In this document: in pieces, positions 16,167-24,092 of the stretch | How the letters are laid out: each line of letters begins with the position of its first letter | Numbering within the stretch: the stretch's first letter is position 1 | From: Myxococcus qinghaiensis | Lineage (GTDB): Bacteria; Myxococcota; Myxococcia; Myxococcales; Myxococcaceae | Assembly (NCBI RefSeq): GCF_024198215.1 | Contig: NZ_JAKCFA010000048.1 | Location: 1-32,672, forward strand | DNA: 32,672 nt | Direction of reading: 5' to 3' | Notes under the pieces: model-generated | The model's database searches: none | The model's input: only the letters and a program-made list of their open reading frames with translations | What the model was told of the DNA's origin: nothing | Program-made: the position numbers and the translations under genes

Positions 16167-19100
16167 TCAGTGTCCTTCGGCGCCCGTCGCCCCCGCTGGA
16201 ATCACGGGGGCCTCCCGCTCCGCCCCGCGCAGCGCGAACTTGCGGATGACGATGTAGAAGATGGGTGTCAGCACCAGCCCGAACAGCGTCACGCCGAGCA
16301 TGCCCGCGAACACCGCCACGCCCATCGCCTGGCGCATCTCCGCACCCGCGCCCGTGGCCAGCGCCAGCGGCACCACGCCCATGATGAAGGCGATGGAGGT
16401 CATCAGGATGGGCCGTAGCCGCAGCCGGCACGCCTCCAGCGCCGCCTGCACCACGCCCATGCCCTCGTCTTCTTGAGCCCGCGCGAACTCGACGATGAGG
16501 ATGGCGTTCTTCGCCGCCAGGCCCACGAGCACCACGAGGCCAATCTGCGTGAAGATGTTGTTGTCCCCTCCCACGAACCACACCCCGGCAATCGCGCTGA
16601 GCAACGCCAGCGGCACCGTGAGCAACACCGCCAGCGGCAGCGACCAGCTGTTGTACTGCGCCGCCAGGATGAGGAAGGCCAGGAGGATGGCGAGCGGGAA
16701 GACGAACAGGCCTTCCTTGCCGGCGAGCTTCTCCTGGTACGTCAGGTCGGTCCACTCGAAGCCCATGCCGGCCGGCAGTGTCTCGGCCGCCACGCGCTCC
16801 ATCGCCGCCACCGCCTGTCCCGTGCTCACGCCGGGCGCCGCCGCGCCGTTGATGTCCGCGGACGGATAGCCGTTGTAGCGCAGCACCTGGTCCGGCCCGA
16901 ACGAGGGCTTCACCGTCACCAGCGACGCCAGCGGCACCATGCCACCCTGAGGGTTGCGAACTTGGAGTCGGCCGATGTCCTCCGGCTCCATGCGGTGCTT
17001 CGCGTCCGCCTGGACGTTCACCTGATACGTGCGCCCGAAGCGGTTGAAGTCATTCACATACAGCGAGCCCAGGTGGATTTGCAGCGTCTCGAACACCGAG
17101 CCCAGCGGCACGCCCTGCTGCTTCGCCTTCACCCGGTCCACGTCCGCCTGGAGCTGCGGCACGTTGATTTCGAAGCTCGACATCAAGCCCATCAACTGGG
17201 GCTCGGCCGACGCCTTCTGCACCAGCGCCTGCGTCGCGGCATACAGCGCCTCCGGTCCCAGGCCCGCACGGTCCTCCACCTGGAGCTTGAAGCCCGCCAT
17301 GGAACCCATGCCCGGCACCGGGGGCGGAGGGAAGACGGCCGCGAAGCCCTCCTGGATGCCACCCAGCTTCATCTGGATGCGGCCAGCGATGGCATTCGCC
17401 GACATGTCCTCCGCCTTGCGCTTCTCGAAGTCGTCGAGAATCGCGAAGACGACGGCGGAGTTGGGCGAGTTGACGAAGCCGTTGATGCTGATGCCGGAGA
17501 AGGCCACCACGCTCGCCACGCCCTTCTCCGCCAGCATCAGGTCAGACATGCGCTTCACCACGTCGTCCGTGCGCTCCAGCGAGGAGGCGGGGGGCAGTTG
17601 CGCCAGTCCCACCAGGTAGTACTTGTCCTGCATGGGCACGAAGCCCGCCGGCACCTTGTTGAAGCCCAGCCACGTCAGGAGCAGGAGGCCGCCGTACACG
17701 GCGAGCGCCAACCCGCTGACCCGCACCACCCGCTTCACCAGCGACACGTAGCCGGCCGACGCCTTGTCGAAGAAGCGGTTGAACGGACGGAAGAGCCACC
17801 CGCCGAACGCCTTCTCCATGAAGCGCGTGAGGCCATCCTTGGGCCCGTGGTGTCCGCGCAGCAGCACGCCCGCGAGTGCAGGGCTGAGCGTCAGCGAGTT
17901 GAAGGCCGAGAGGATGGTGGAGATGGCGATGGTCAATGCGAACTGCCGGTAGAACTGTCCCGTGAGTCCTCCGAGGAACGCCGTGGGGACGAACACCGCG
18001 GAGAGCACGGACGTAATCGCGATGATGGGGCCCGTCACCTCCGTCATCGCCCGCCGGGCCGCTTCCTTGGGATTGACGCCCTGGGCGATGTGCCGCTCCA
18101 CGTTCTCCACCACGACGATGGCGTCGTCGACGACGATGCCGATGGAGAGCACGAGTCCGAAGAGCGACAGCGTGTTGAGCGAGAAGCCCAGGAGGTGCAT
18201 CACCGCCGCCGTGCCCACCAGCGACACGGGCACCGCCGCCAGCGGGATGATGGAGGCTCGCCACGTCTGGAGGAACAGCAGCACCACCAGCACCACCAGC
18301 ACCACCGCCTCCAGCAGCGTCGTCACCACGTTGCGGATGGACGTGCGCACGAACAGCGTCGGGTCGTACGCGATGCGGTACTCCATGCCCTCGGGGAACG
18401 CGTGGCTCAGCTCGTCCATCCGCGCGCGGATGCCCGCGGAGACATCCAGCGCGTTGGAGCCGGACGCCTGGCTGATGCCGATGGCCACCGCCGGCTTCCC
18501 GTCCAAGCGGGCGCGCACCGAATAGGAGTTGGCGCCCAGCTCCACCCGGGCCACGTCGCGCAGGCGCGTCACCTGCCCGCCCTCGCCCACCTTCACGACG
18601 ATGTCGCGGAACTGCTCCTCGTCCGTGAGTCGTCCCTGCGTGGTGACGGTGAGCTGGAAGGCGGACTTCTCATCCGGCTGCTGACCGATGACACCGGCCG
18701 CTACCTGGACGTTCTGCTCGCGGATGGCGCCCACCACGTCGCTGGCGGTGAGGCCGCGCGCGGCGAGCAACCGGGGGTCCAACCAGACGCGCATGCTGTA
18801 CTCGCCCGCGCCCAGCACGTTGACGCTGCCCACGCCGGGGACGCGCTGGAGCACGTCTCGCACCTGGAGCACCGCGTAGTTGGAGAGGTAGAGCGGCTCC
18901 AGCGCCCCTTCGGGCGACACCAGGTGCACCACCATGAGCAGGTCCGGGCTCGACTTCTCGGTGAGCACGCCCAGCCGCTGCACCTCCGCCGGCAGGCGCG
19001 GAATCGCTCGGGCCACGCGGTTCTGCACCTGCACCTGCGCGGTGTCCGGATTCACGCCCATGCCGAAAGTCACGGTGACGGCCACCCGGCCATCGCTCGT

Positions 19101-19352
19101 CGCCTGCGAGGACATGTAGAGCATGCCCTCCACGCCGTTGATTTCCTGCTCCAGCGGCGCGGCCACCGTCTCCGCGATGACGCCCGGGTCCGCGCCCGGA
19201 TAGGCCGCGCGCACCACCACCGTGGGTGGTGACACGGCCGGGTACTCGCTCAACGGAAGCTGAATCAGCGACAGGCCACCGCCAATCAGCAGCAGCACGG
19301 ACAGCACGGCCGCGAAGATGGGCCGGTCCACGAAGAAGTGCGCGAACTTCAC
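16167..19352 (-). CDS. RND multidrug efflux permease (HAE1, AcrB/MexB-like)
   Basis: This 1061-residue inner-membrane proton/drug antiporter has the full-length AcrB layout: MKFAHFFVDRPIFAAVLSVL (TM1), a large periplasmic loop with NPDTAQVQVQNRV, TM2-TM6, the proton-relay Asp pair 409-410 in SIGIVVDDAIVVVENVER, a second periplasmic loop from about 570, and the TM10 Lys in GLAAKNAILIVEFA. Such pumps trimerise and work with a periplasmic adaptor and a TolC-type channel. The start is a GTG at 19352 that overlaps the adaptor gene's TGA (GTGA), indicating translational coupling. No outer-membrane channel gene is present on either side, so TolC is presumably supplied from elsewhere. The substrate range cannot be read. 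Confidence 0.96.
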   Translation of the reverse strand: MKFAHFFVDRPIFAAVLSVLLLIGGGLSLIQLPLSEYPAVSPPTVVVRAAYPGADPGVIAETVAAPLEQEINGVEGMLYMSSQATSDGRVAVTVTFGMGVNPDTAQVQVQNRVARAIPRLPAEVQRLGVLTEKSSPDLLMVVHLVSPEGALEPLYLSNYAVLQVRDVLQRVPGVGSVNVLGAGEYSMRVWLDPRLLAARGLTASDVVGAIREQNVQVAAGVIGQQPDEKSAFQLTVTTQGRLTDEEQFRDIVVKVGEGGQVTRLRDVARVELGANSYSVRARLDGKPAVAIGISQASGSNALDVSAGIRARMDELSHAFPEGMEYRIAYDPTLFVRTSIRNVVTTLLEAVVLVVLVVLLFLQTWRASIIPLAAVPVSLVGTAAVMHLLGFSLNTLSLFGLVLSIGIVVDDAIVVVENVERHIAQGVNPKEAARRAMTEVTGPIIAITSVLSAVFVPTAFLGGLTGQFYRQFALTIAISTILSAFNSLTLSPALAGVLLRGHHGPKDGLTRFMEKAFGGWLFRPFNRFFDKASAGYVSLVKRVVRVSGLALAVYGGLLLLTWLGFNKVPAGFVPMQDKYYLVGLAQLPPASSLERTDDVVKRMSDLMLAEKGVASVVAFSGISINGFVNSPNSAVVFAILDDFEKRKAEDMSANAIAGRIQMKLGGIQEGFAAVFPPPPVPGMGSMAGFKLQVEDRAGLGPEALYAATQALVQKASAEPQLMGLMSSFEINVPQLQADVDRVKAKQQGVPLGSVFETLQIHLGSLYVNDFNRFGRTYQVNVQADAKHRMEPEDIGRLQVRNPQGGMVPLASLVTVKPSFGPDQVLRYNGYPSADINGAAAPGVSTGQAVAAMERVAAETLPAGMGFEWTDLTYQEKLAGKEGLFVFPLAILLAFLILAAQYNSWSLPLAVLLTVPLALLSAIAGVWFVGGDNNIFTQIGLVVLVGLAAKNAILIVEFARAQEDEGMGVVQAALEACRLRLRPILMTSIAFIMGVVPLALATGAGAEMRQAMGVAVFAGMLGVTLFGLVLTPIFYIVIRKFALRGAEREAPVIPAGATGAEGH

Positions 19353-20542
19353 GGCCGCGCCCCCTCGGCGTGCTCCGAGCCGGCCATGGCCACCACCGTG
19401 GGCGCCACCGTCATGCCCGGCCGCGCCATGCCCTTGAGCACCACGCGCTCACCCGCCGACAGGCCCTTGGTCACCACGCGCAGCCCGCCCTCGGTGGTCC
19501 CCAGCTCCACGCGCCGCTGCTCCAGCGTCTGGTCCGGACGGACGACGAGCACATAGCGCCCCTTCTGGTCCGTCCCCACCGCCTGGTCCTGGATGAGGAG
19601 CGTGGGATGCGCCGCGCCCGTCTCCAGCCGCACCCGGGCGAACAGGCCCGCCGTCAGCTTCCCGTCGGCGTTGGGAAGCACCGCGCGCGCTCGCGCCGTC
19701 CCTGTCGCCGTCGCCACTTGATTGTCCAGGAAGTCCAGCCGCGCCTCGCGAGGGAAGCCCTCCTCGCCCGTCAGCGCCACGCGCACCGGCACCGCGTTGA
19801 CGCGCCCATCCTTGCCGCGCGCTCCCGAGGCCGTGCCCGCGAAGCGCAGGTACGTCGCCTCGTCCACGTCGAAGTAGACGTAGAACGGCTCCACCGAGAC
19901 GATGGTGGTGAGCAGCGTGGCGTTGGCGCTGCCGCCGCTGACCAGGTTGCCCGCCGTCACCAGCGCCCGCCCCACCCTGCCGCTGACGGGCGCGCGCACG
20001 CGGGTGTCCTGCAGGTCGATTTCCGCGGAGCGGGCCGCCGCCTTCGCGGACTCCACGCGCGCACGGGACTCCGCGCGCTCCGCCACCAGCACGTCGAAGT
20101 CACCTCGGGAGATGGCCTGCTCGGCCACCAGCTTCTCCCCTCGCTCGAACTTCTTCTCCGCCAGCGTGCGCCGCTCCTCGGCCTGACGCAGGTCCGCCCG
20201 GGCCCGGGCGTGCGCCGCCTCGAAGGTACGCGCGTCGAGTTGGAACAGCACCTGCCCCGCCGTGACGAGGCCGCCCTCCGCGAAGCGCACCGCGTCGATA
20301 TAGCCGCCGACGCGAGGCCGCAGCTCCACGCTCTGCACCGCCGCGAGCGTGCCGGTGAACTCGGCGCTGTCCGCCACCTGCCGGGTGACGACCTCCGCCA
20401 CGACGACGGGCGCCGCCGCCTGCTTCGCGGGCCCTCCTCCTCCTTGTTGCGCGTCCGAGCCCTCGTCTCGCGCGAGCACAAGACCACCCACCACCAGCGG
20501 GAGGGCCAGAGCCCCTCCCACCGCTGCACGTCTCCAATTCAT
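19349..20542 (-). CDS. RND periplasmic adaptor subunit (AcrA/MexA-like)
   Basis: This 397-residue membrane fusion protein has an N-terminal signal/anchor (AAVGGALALPLVVGGLVLA), a lipoyl half (ELRPRVGGYIDAVRFAEGGLV), an alpha-helical hairpin (about 105-170, with ADLRQAEERRTLAEKKFERG), a returning lipoyl half (DTRVRAPVSGRVGRALVTAG), beta-barrel and membrane-proximal domains. It links the inner-membrane pump to an outer-membrane channel. It lacks an N-terminal lipobox Cys, unlike AcrA, so it is probably signal-anchored. ATG 20542 has GGAG about ten bases upstream. It is the first gene of the two-gene operon; its TGA overlaps the permease GTG. Confidence 0.93.
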   Translation of the reverse strand: MNWRRAAVGGALALPLVVGGLVLARDEGSDAQQGGGGPAKQAAAPVVVAEVVTRQVADSAEFTGTLAAVQSVELRPRVGGYIDAVRFAEGGLVTAGQVLFQLDARTFEAAHARARADLRQAEERRTLAEKKFERGEKLVAEQAISRGDFDVLVAERAESRARVESAKAAARSAEIDLQDTRVRAPVSGRVGRALVTAGNLVSGGSANATLLTTIVSVEPFYVYFDVDEATYLRFAGTASGARGKDGRVNAVPVRVALTGEEGFPREARLDFLDNQVATATGTARARAVLPNADGKLTAGLFARVRLETGAAHPTLLIQDQAVGTDQKGRYVLVVRPDQTLEQRRVELGTTEGGLRVVTKGLSAGERVVLKGMARPGMTVAPTVVAMAGSEHAEGARP

Positions 20543-20940
20543 GGCTGACTCCAACTTCTATTCAGGGGTCGGACACACCGGTGGCGCTCGCATGCCCGCG
20601 ATTGCGCCTCCGGCGGCCCGTGGAAAACAGGAGGGGAACGACTGAATGCACTGCTCCCGGCCAGTCGGTGCGCCACCGCCGGAAGACAAGGGTGTGGATG
20701 TCTGGGACTGACTCAGGAACCGGGCTTGCGGCGCGCCGAGCCAGGAGACGGGCTCGGCCCTCCGCGCGAGGACCGGTGGGGTACTAGCGAGACGAGGAAC
20801 GACAACAGCGCCCCAAGGAATGGGACGCCCGAGGCGGAGCACGCCTCACCGCGGAGGTAATTTGCAACATTGCCCATTACTAATTACCCCCGGGCCTGAC
20901 GCGCAACGCAATTTGAAGCGGCCGGCCCCGAGGGGTGGAG
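20543..20940. other. Intergenic region upstream of the RND operon
   Basis: There are 398 bp without a supported gene. Short open frames here have no recognisable product and no regulator gene was found. The notable content is an AT-rich island at 20856-20910 in otherwise very GC-rich DNA, carrying the inverted repeat listed separately. It sits between the efflux operon (leftward) and the 3' end of the 20941 gene, so it presumably contains the efflux promoter. Confidence 0.6.
20856..20888 (-). promoter_or_regulatory. AT-rich inverted repeat, candidate efflux promoter/operator
   Basis: GGTAATT (20856-20862) and AATTACC (20882-20888) are perfect 7-bp arms separated by 19 bp, inside the only AT-rich patch of this intergenic region. 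The spacing would suit a dimeric regulator or a -35/-10 overlap, but neither element was clearly identified, and it lies over 300 bp from the adaptor start. Confidence 0.35.
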
Positions 20941-22338
20941 TCACTTTCCCGTGACGGCGCACCCCGGAGGTGGCTTCCAGTCGCGCAGCGCCGTGAGCAG
21001 CTCGTCCTGCTCCGGGTTGACACCTTCGGGGGCATCCACCGCGTTGACGGCGGCCGGGCGCGTGAAGTCGAGCAGGTCCACGGGCGGGAGGCGGGACGGG
21101 CAGCCGGGCTTGAGGGTCTCCTCCAGCTCCTCAATCAACGCGTCCGCGTGGTTCTCCGCGGGGTCGGCGGAGTCAGGCCACGTCAGCTCGCCCGTGAGCG
21201 GCTCGCCCTGTCCGGGAGGGAACCAGGTCCACCGCAGCTGGGTCTGTCCGCTGTGGAACCACATGGCGCCGCCCCCCACACCGGCCATGGTGGTGATGCC
21301 CGAGGGCCGCTCCCGCCATTCGATGGGATAGCCCGCTGGCACCGTGCGCGCGAGCGGGCGGGCGCGCTCCACGGAGATGACCTCGTCGCCGAGCAGGAGC
21401 ACCCACGTCAGCTCACGCAGCAGCTCGCGTGACAGGGCGCCCGTCGTCACCTGGGGGCGACGGTTCGCCTGGGTGGTCTCCACATCCACCTGGCCGATGC
21501 GCTCCGCGTCCTCGTACAGCGCCAGCTTGCTGCAGCTTCGCGACACCCAGGCCGCGCCCGTCTCCAGGTGGTACGCGCGCACCTCGTCGCAGAACGCGTA
21601 GTGCCCCCGACGGCCCCGCAGCACCAGCCAGCCCTCCGTCGGCGCTCGCAGGCGCACCACCGGGAGCACCTTCTCGAAGGACCTCGTCCCGCCCTCGCAG
21701 CCGCGCCAGGCCGTGTAGCGCCAGCGCTTCGGCCGGGGCTTCGCGTCGTCCACGCAGGCCTTGCGAGCCGCCGCCTCCGACGCTGCTTCCGCCTTGTCGG
21801 CCCGCCGCTCCAACGCTCGCAGGAAGGCCGCCGCCATCCTCCCGGACCAGGCCTCCGTCTGCTTCGCGCAGGCCGCGTCCTTGGCGGAGCACAGCAGCCC
21901 CGCGAGCCGGTGGTCCGGCTTCACGGTCTCCAGCGTCAGCACGTCGCGGACCTCTGGGGGCAGCACCACCGTGCGCGCGCCGGGCTTGCCCAGCTCCAGG
22001 TAGGACTCCACCCAGGTCCGTCCCCCTTCCTTCCACCAGGCCTTCAAGCCCAGCGGTGGCACGTCCTCGGCGACGGGCTCGTCCTCCTCCCGGCTCATCT
22101 CGAAGCAACGCGACGTCAAGAGCTCGCGCAGGGCCGACACGCCGGGCTTTCCGTCACCGTCGTCCGCCAGCGCCTCCAGCCTCGCATCCAGGGCGAGCAG
22201 CCGCTCACGGGCCAGGGTCCACTCGGGCGCGGAAGCGGGGCATGGGGTGAAGACCTTCTCGTCCGCGGGCGGCTTGGCGGACAGGAGCACACCCAGGGTG
22301 AGCAGGGGCAGGAGCATGGGCCTTCCAGAATCGCGCAT
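20941..22338 (-). CDS. Exported hypothetical protein
   Basis: This 465-residue protein is not recognised. The N-terminus MRDSGRPMLLPLLTLGVLLSA is a typical signal peptide, so it probably acts in the periplasm. The mature part contains several Cys (CPASAPEW, CFEMSREE, CSAKDAAC, CVDDAK, RGCEGG, FCDEV, SCSK, CPSRLPP), which would allow disulphides, and Trp-rich segments near the C-terminus (WFHSGQTQLRWTWFPPGQG). A helical region around 180-220 precedes a beta-rich half. ATG 22338 is chosen for its AGGGG upstream sequence; ATG 22317 after GGAAGG is equally possible. It is divergent from the PTPS-like gene with a 79-bp gap. Confidence 0.75.
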   Translation of the reverse strand: MRDSGRPMLLPLLTLGVLLSAKPPADEKVFTPCPASAPEWTLARERLLALDARLEALADDGDGKPGVSALRELLTSRCFEMSREEDEPVAEDVPPLGLKAWWKEGGRTWVESYLELGKPGARTVVLPPEVRDVLTLETVKPDHRLAGLLCSAKDAACAKQTEAWSGRMAAAFLRALERRADKAEAASEAAARKACVDDAKPRPKRWRYTAWRGCEGGTRSFEKVLPVVRLRAPTEGWLVLRGRRGHYAFCDEVRAYHLETGAAWVSRSCSKLALYEDAERIGQVDVETTQANRRPQVTTGALSRELLRELTWVLLLGDEVISVERARPLARTVPAGYPIEWRERPSGITTMAGVGGGAMWFHSGQTQLRWTWFPPGQGEPLTGELTWPDSADPAENHADALIEELEETLKPGCPSRLPPVDLLDFTRPAAVNAVDAPEGVNPEQDELLTALRDWKPPPGCAVTGK

Positions 22339-22417
22339 TTCCCCTGGGGGGAGCCAGGACGTCCCGGGGCGCGAGACTTCCCGGCGGCGGCCGCAGATGC
22401 TAACCCCACACCTGCTC

Positions 22418-22912
22418 ATGCCACGCACGACGACCCTGGAGCTCTACAAGGAAGAGATGAAGTTCTCGGCCGGGCACTTCACCATCTTCTCCGCGACGCA
22501 CCGCGAGAACCTGCACGGCCACAATTTCACCGTCTACGTCGCGCTGACGGGCGAGGTCGCCGACAACGGGATGCTCTCCGACTACGGCCCGCTGAAGCAG
22601 ACCATCATCGCCCGCTGCCGCGCCTGGAACGAGACGTTCTTCCTTCCGGAGAAGTCCCCGTACTTGAAGCTGGAGCGGGACGCGAAGGGCGATGTCCTGG
22701 CGCGCTTCAACGGGGAGGAGCTGCGCTTCCTCGCGCGCGACATCACCGTGCTGCCGGTGGAGAACGTGACGCTGGAGGAGCTGGCGCGCGTCTTCGGAGA
22801 GGAGCTGCTGGGAGACGGCACCGCCCTGCGCAAGGACGGCGTCACGCGGCTGGTGGTGAAGTGCGCCTCCGGCCCGGGCCAGTCGTCCTCCTGGGAGTGG
22901 GAGGCGTCATGA
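22418..22912 (+). CDS. PTPS-family protein with Glu-type (PTPS-III-like) motif
   Basis: This 164-residue member of the 6-pyruvoyl-tetrahydropterin synthase/QueD superfamily has zinc ligands His20 (SAGHF), His33 and His35 (LHGHNF). The catalytic Cys that normally precedes HGH is absent: the segment reads THRENLHGHN, with Glu30 three residues before His33. This resembles the Glu-type PTPS-III motif (as in Plasmodium), reported to convert dihydroneopterin triphosphate to 6-hydroxymethyl-dihydropterin and replace FolB. That function is inferred by analogy. It is longer than QueD, with an insertion at about 75-110. ATG 22418 starts MPRTTTLELYKEEMKFSAGH; no strong ribosome-binding site is seen. It overlaps the following SDR gene by 4 bp (ATGA). 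Confidence 0.85.
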   Translation: MPRTTTLELYKEEMKFSAGHFTIFSATHRENLHGHNFTVYVALTGEVADNGMLSDYGPLKQTIIARCRAWNETFFLPEKSPYLKLERDAKGDVLARFNGEELRFLARDITVLPVENVTLEELARVFGEELLGDGTALRKDGVTRLVVKCASGPGQSSSWEWEAS

Positions 22913-23619
22913 CGGACCACGCCATCATCACCGGCGCCAGTCGAGGCATCGGCCAGGCGCTGGCCGCGCGCTTTCGCAAGGAAGGCTGGGGCGTGCTGAG
23001 CCTGGCGCGCCAGCCGAGCCACGTGCCGGGCGTCGTGGACCTGGGCGTGGACCTGGGCTCAGGCGACTGGGAGCCGCGCGTGGAGGCCGCGCTGCGAGAC
23101 ACCGTGGGACAGGCCAGAGGCCACCGCGTCAGCCTGGTGCACAACGCGGCCATCTATGACCACGACGACGCGCTGGCGCTGACGGCGGCGCAGCTTCGCC
23201 GGGTGCTGGAGGTCAACGTCGTCGCGCCCGCCGTGCTCAACCGGCTGACGCGGCCCTACCTGGGCGACGGCTCGTCCATCCTCTACGTGGGCTCCACGCT
23301 GTCGGAGAAGGCCGTGAAGGGCAACGCGTCCTACGTCACGTCGAAGCACGCGCTCGTCGGGTTGATGCGCTCCACCTGCCAGGACCTGGCGGGTACGCGC
23401 ATCCACACCGCCTGCGTGTGCCCGGGCTTCACGGACACGGAGATGCTGCGAGAGCACCTGGGCGACGACGCGAAGCGCGCCGCCGTCATCTCCGCGAAGT
23501 CGACCTTCGGGCGCCTCATCACCCCGGACGAAATCGCGAACGTCCTCTACTTCTGCGCCACCACGCCCACCGTGAATGGCGCGGTGCTCCACGCCAATCT
23601 GGGACAGGTGGAGACCTGA
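22909..23619 (+). CDS. Short-chain dehydrogenase/reductase coupled to PTPS-like gene
   Basis: This 236-residue classical SDR has the cofactor loop TGASRGIG (8-15), HNAA (78-81), Ser129 (VGST), and catalytic Tyr142 and Lys146 (SYVTSKHAL), followed by CPGFTDTEM. Basic residues after beta2 (LARQ) suggest NADP(H). Its ATG overlaps the stop of the PTPS-like gene (ATGA), with GGGAGG upstream, so the two are co-translated. A PTPS plus SDR pair recalls tetrahydrobiopterin synthesis (PTPS and sepiapterin reductase), so a pterin carbonyl reductase is a reasonable but unproven guess. It converges with queD, with only 4 bp between stop codons. Confidence 0.88.
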   Translation: MTDHAIITGASRGIGQALAARFRKEGWGVLSLARQPSHVPGVVDLGVDLGSGDWEPRVEAALRDTVGQARGHRVSLVHNAAIYDHDDALALTAAQLRRVLEVNVVAPAVLNRLTRPYLGDGSSILYVGSTLSEKAVKGNASYVTSKHALVGLMRSTCQDLAGTRIHTACVCPGFTDTEMLREHLGDDAKRAAVISAKSTFGRLITPDEIANVLYFCATTPTVNGAVLHANLGQVET

Positions 23620-23623
23620 GGCT

Positions 23624-24022
23624 TCAGCCTTCGGCCGGGTAGACGGTGCACTGCGAGGTGCACGTCTCCGACACGCGCAGCTTCACGACGCGCGCGGTGG
23701 CGAAGCTCAGCCGCTCGAAGACCCAGGCGGCGAGCAGTTCGCTGGTGGGGTTCTCCAGGCCGGGCACGTCGTTGAGCAGCCGGTGGTCCAGCAGCGCGTG
23801 CAGCGGCTGCCACGCGGCGTTCAGCTCCGCGAAGTCGACAATCCAGCCGAAGTGCGGATCCACCGGTCCGCGCACGGTGATTTCAATGCGGTAGCTGTGC
23901 CCATGGACACGCGAGCACTTGTGGCCAGGGGGGACGTTGGGGAGGCGGTGCGCGGCCTCGAAGGTGAACTCCTTCGAGATTTCAGTCACCACCGCGGCTT
24001 TCTTCGTCGAGACGGGCTCCAT
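23624..24022 (-). CDS. queD: 6-carboxytetrahydropterin synthase (QueD)
   Basis: This 132-residue canonical QueD-family enzyme converts 7,8-dihydroneopterin triphosphate to 6-carboxytetrahydropterin on the way to preQ1 and queuosine. Zinc ligands are His25 (FEAAHRLP), His40 and His42 (VHGHSY); catalytic Cys36 is present in GHKCSRVHGH. GWIVDFAELN, LDHRLLND, NPTSELLAAW and Glu119 (VSETCTSQ) complete the family signature. ATG 24022 has GAAGG nine bases upstream. No queC, queE or queF gene is nearby. It contrasts with the Glu-type paralogue 0.7 kb away on the opposite strand. Confidence 0.93.
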   Translation of the reverse strand: MEPVSTKKAAVVTEISKEFTFEAAHRLPNVPPGHKCSRVHGHSYRIEITVRGPVDPHFGWIVDFAELNAAWQPLHALLDHRLLNDVPGLENPTSELLAAWVFERLSFATARVVKLRVSETCTSQCTVYPAEG

Positions 24023-24092
24023 TGGATCGGCCTTCTACCCACGTTTGCCTCCGGGCGTCGAGCCAAGACACAGGGCGGGCTCCCACCCGTGC

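Noticed and set aside
16473..19232. Long plus-strand open frame (919 codons)
   Set aside because: It is antisense to the RND permease; its His/Arg/Glu-rich composition is typical of a GC-rich shadow frame.
20558..20842. Small minus-strand ORF as an efflux regulator
   Set aside because: No helix-turn-helix or other domain; the Pro/Arg/Ser-rich composition looks non-coding.
21568..22908. Upstream extension of the SDR reading frame
   Set aside because: It runs antisense to the exported protein and then out of frame through the PTPS-like gene; the real start is ATG 22909.
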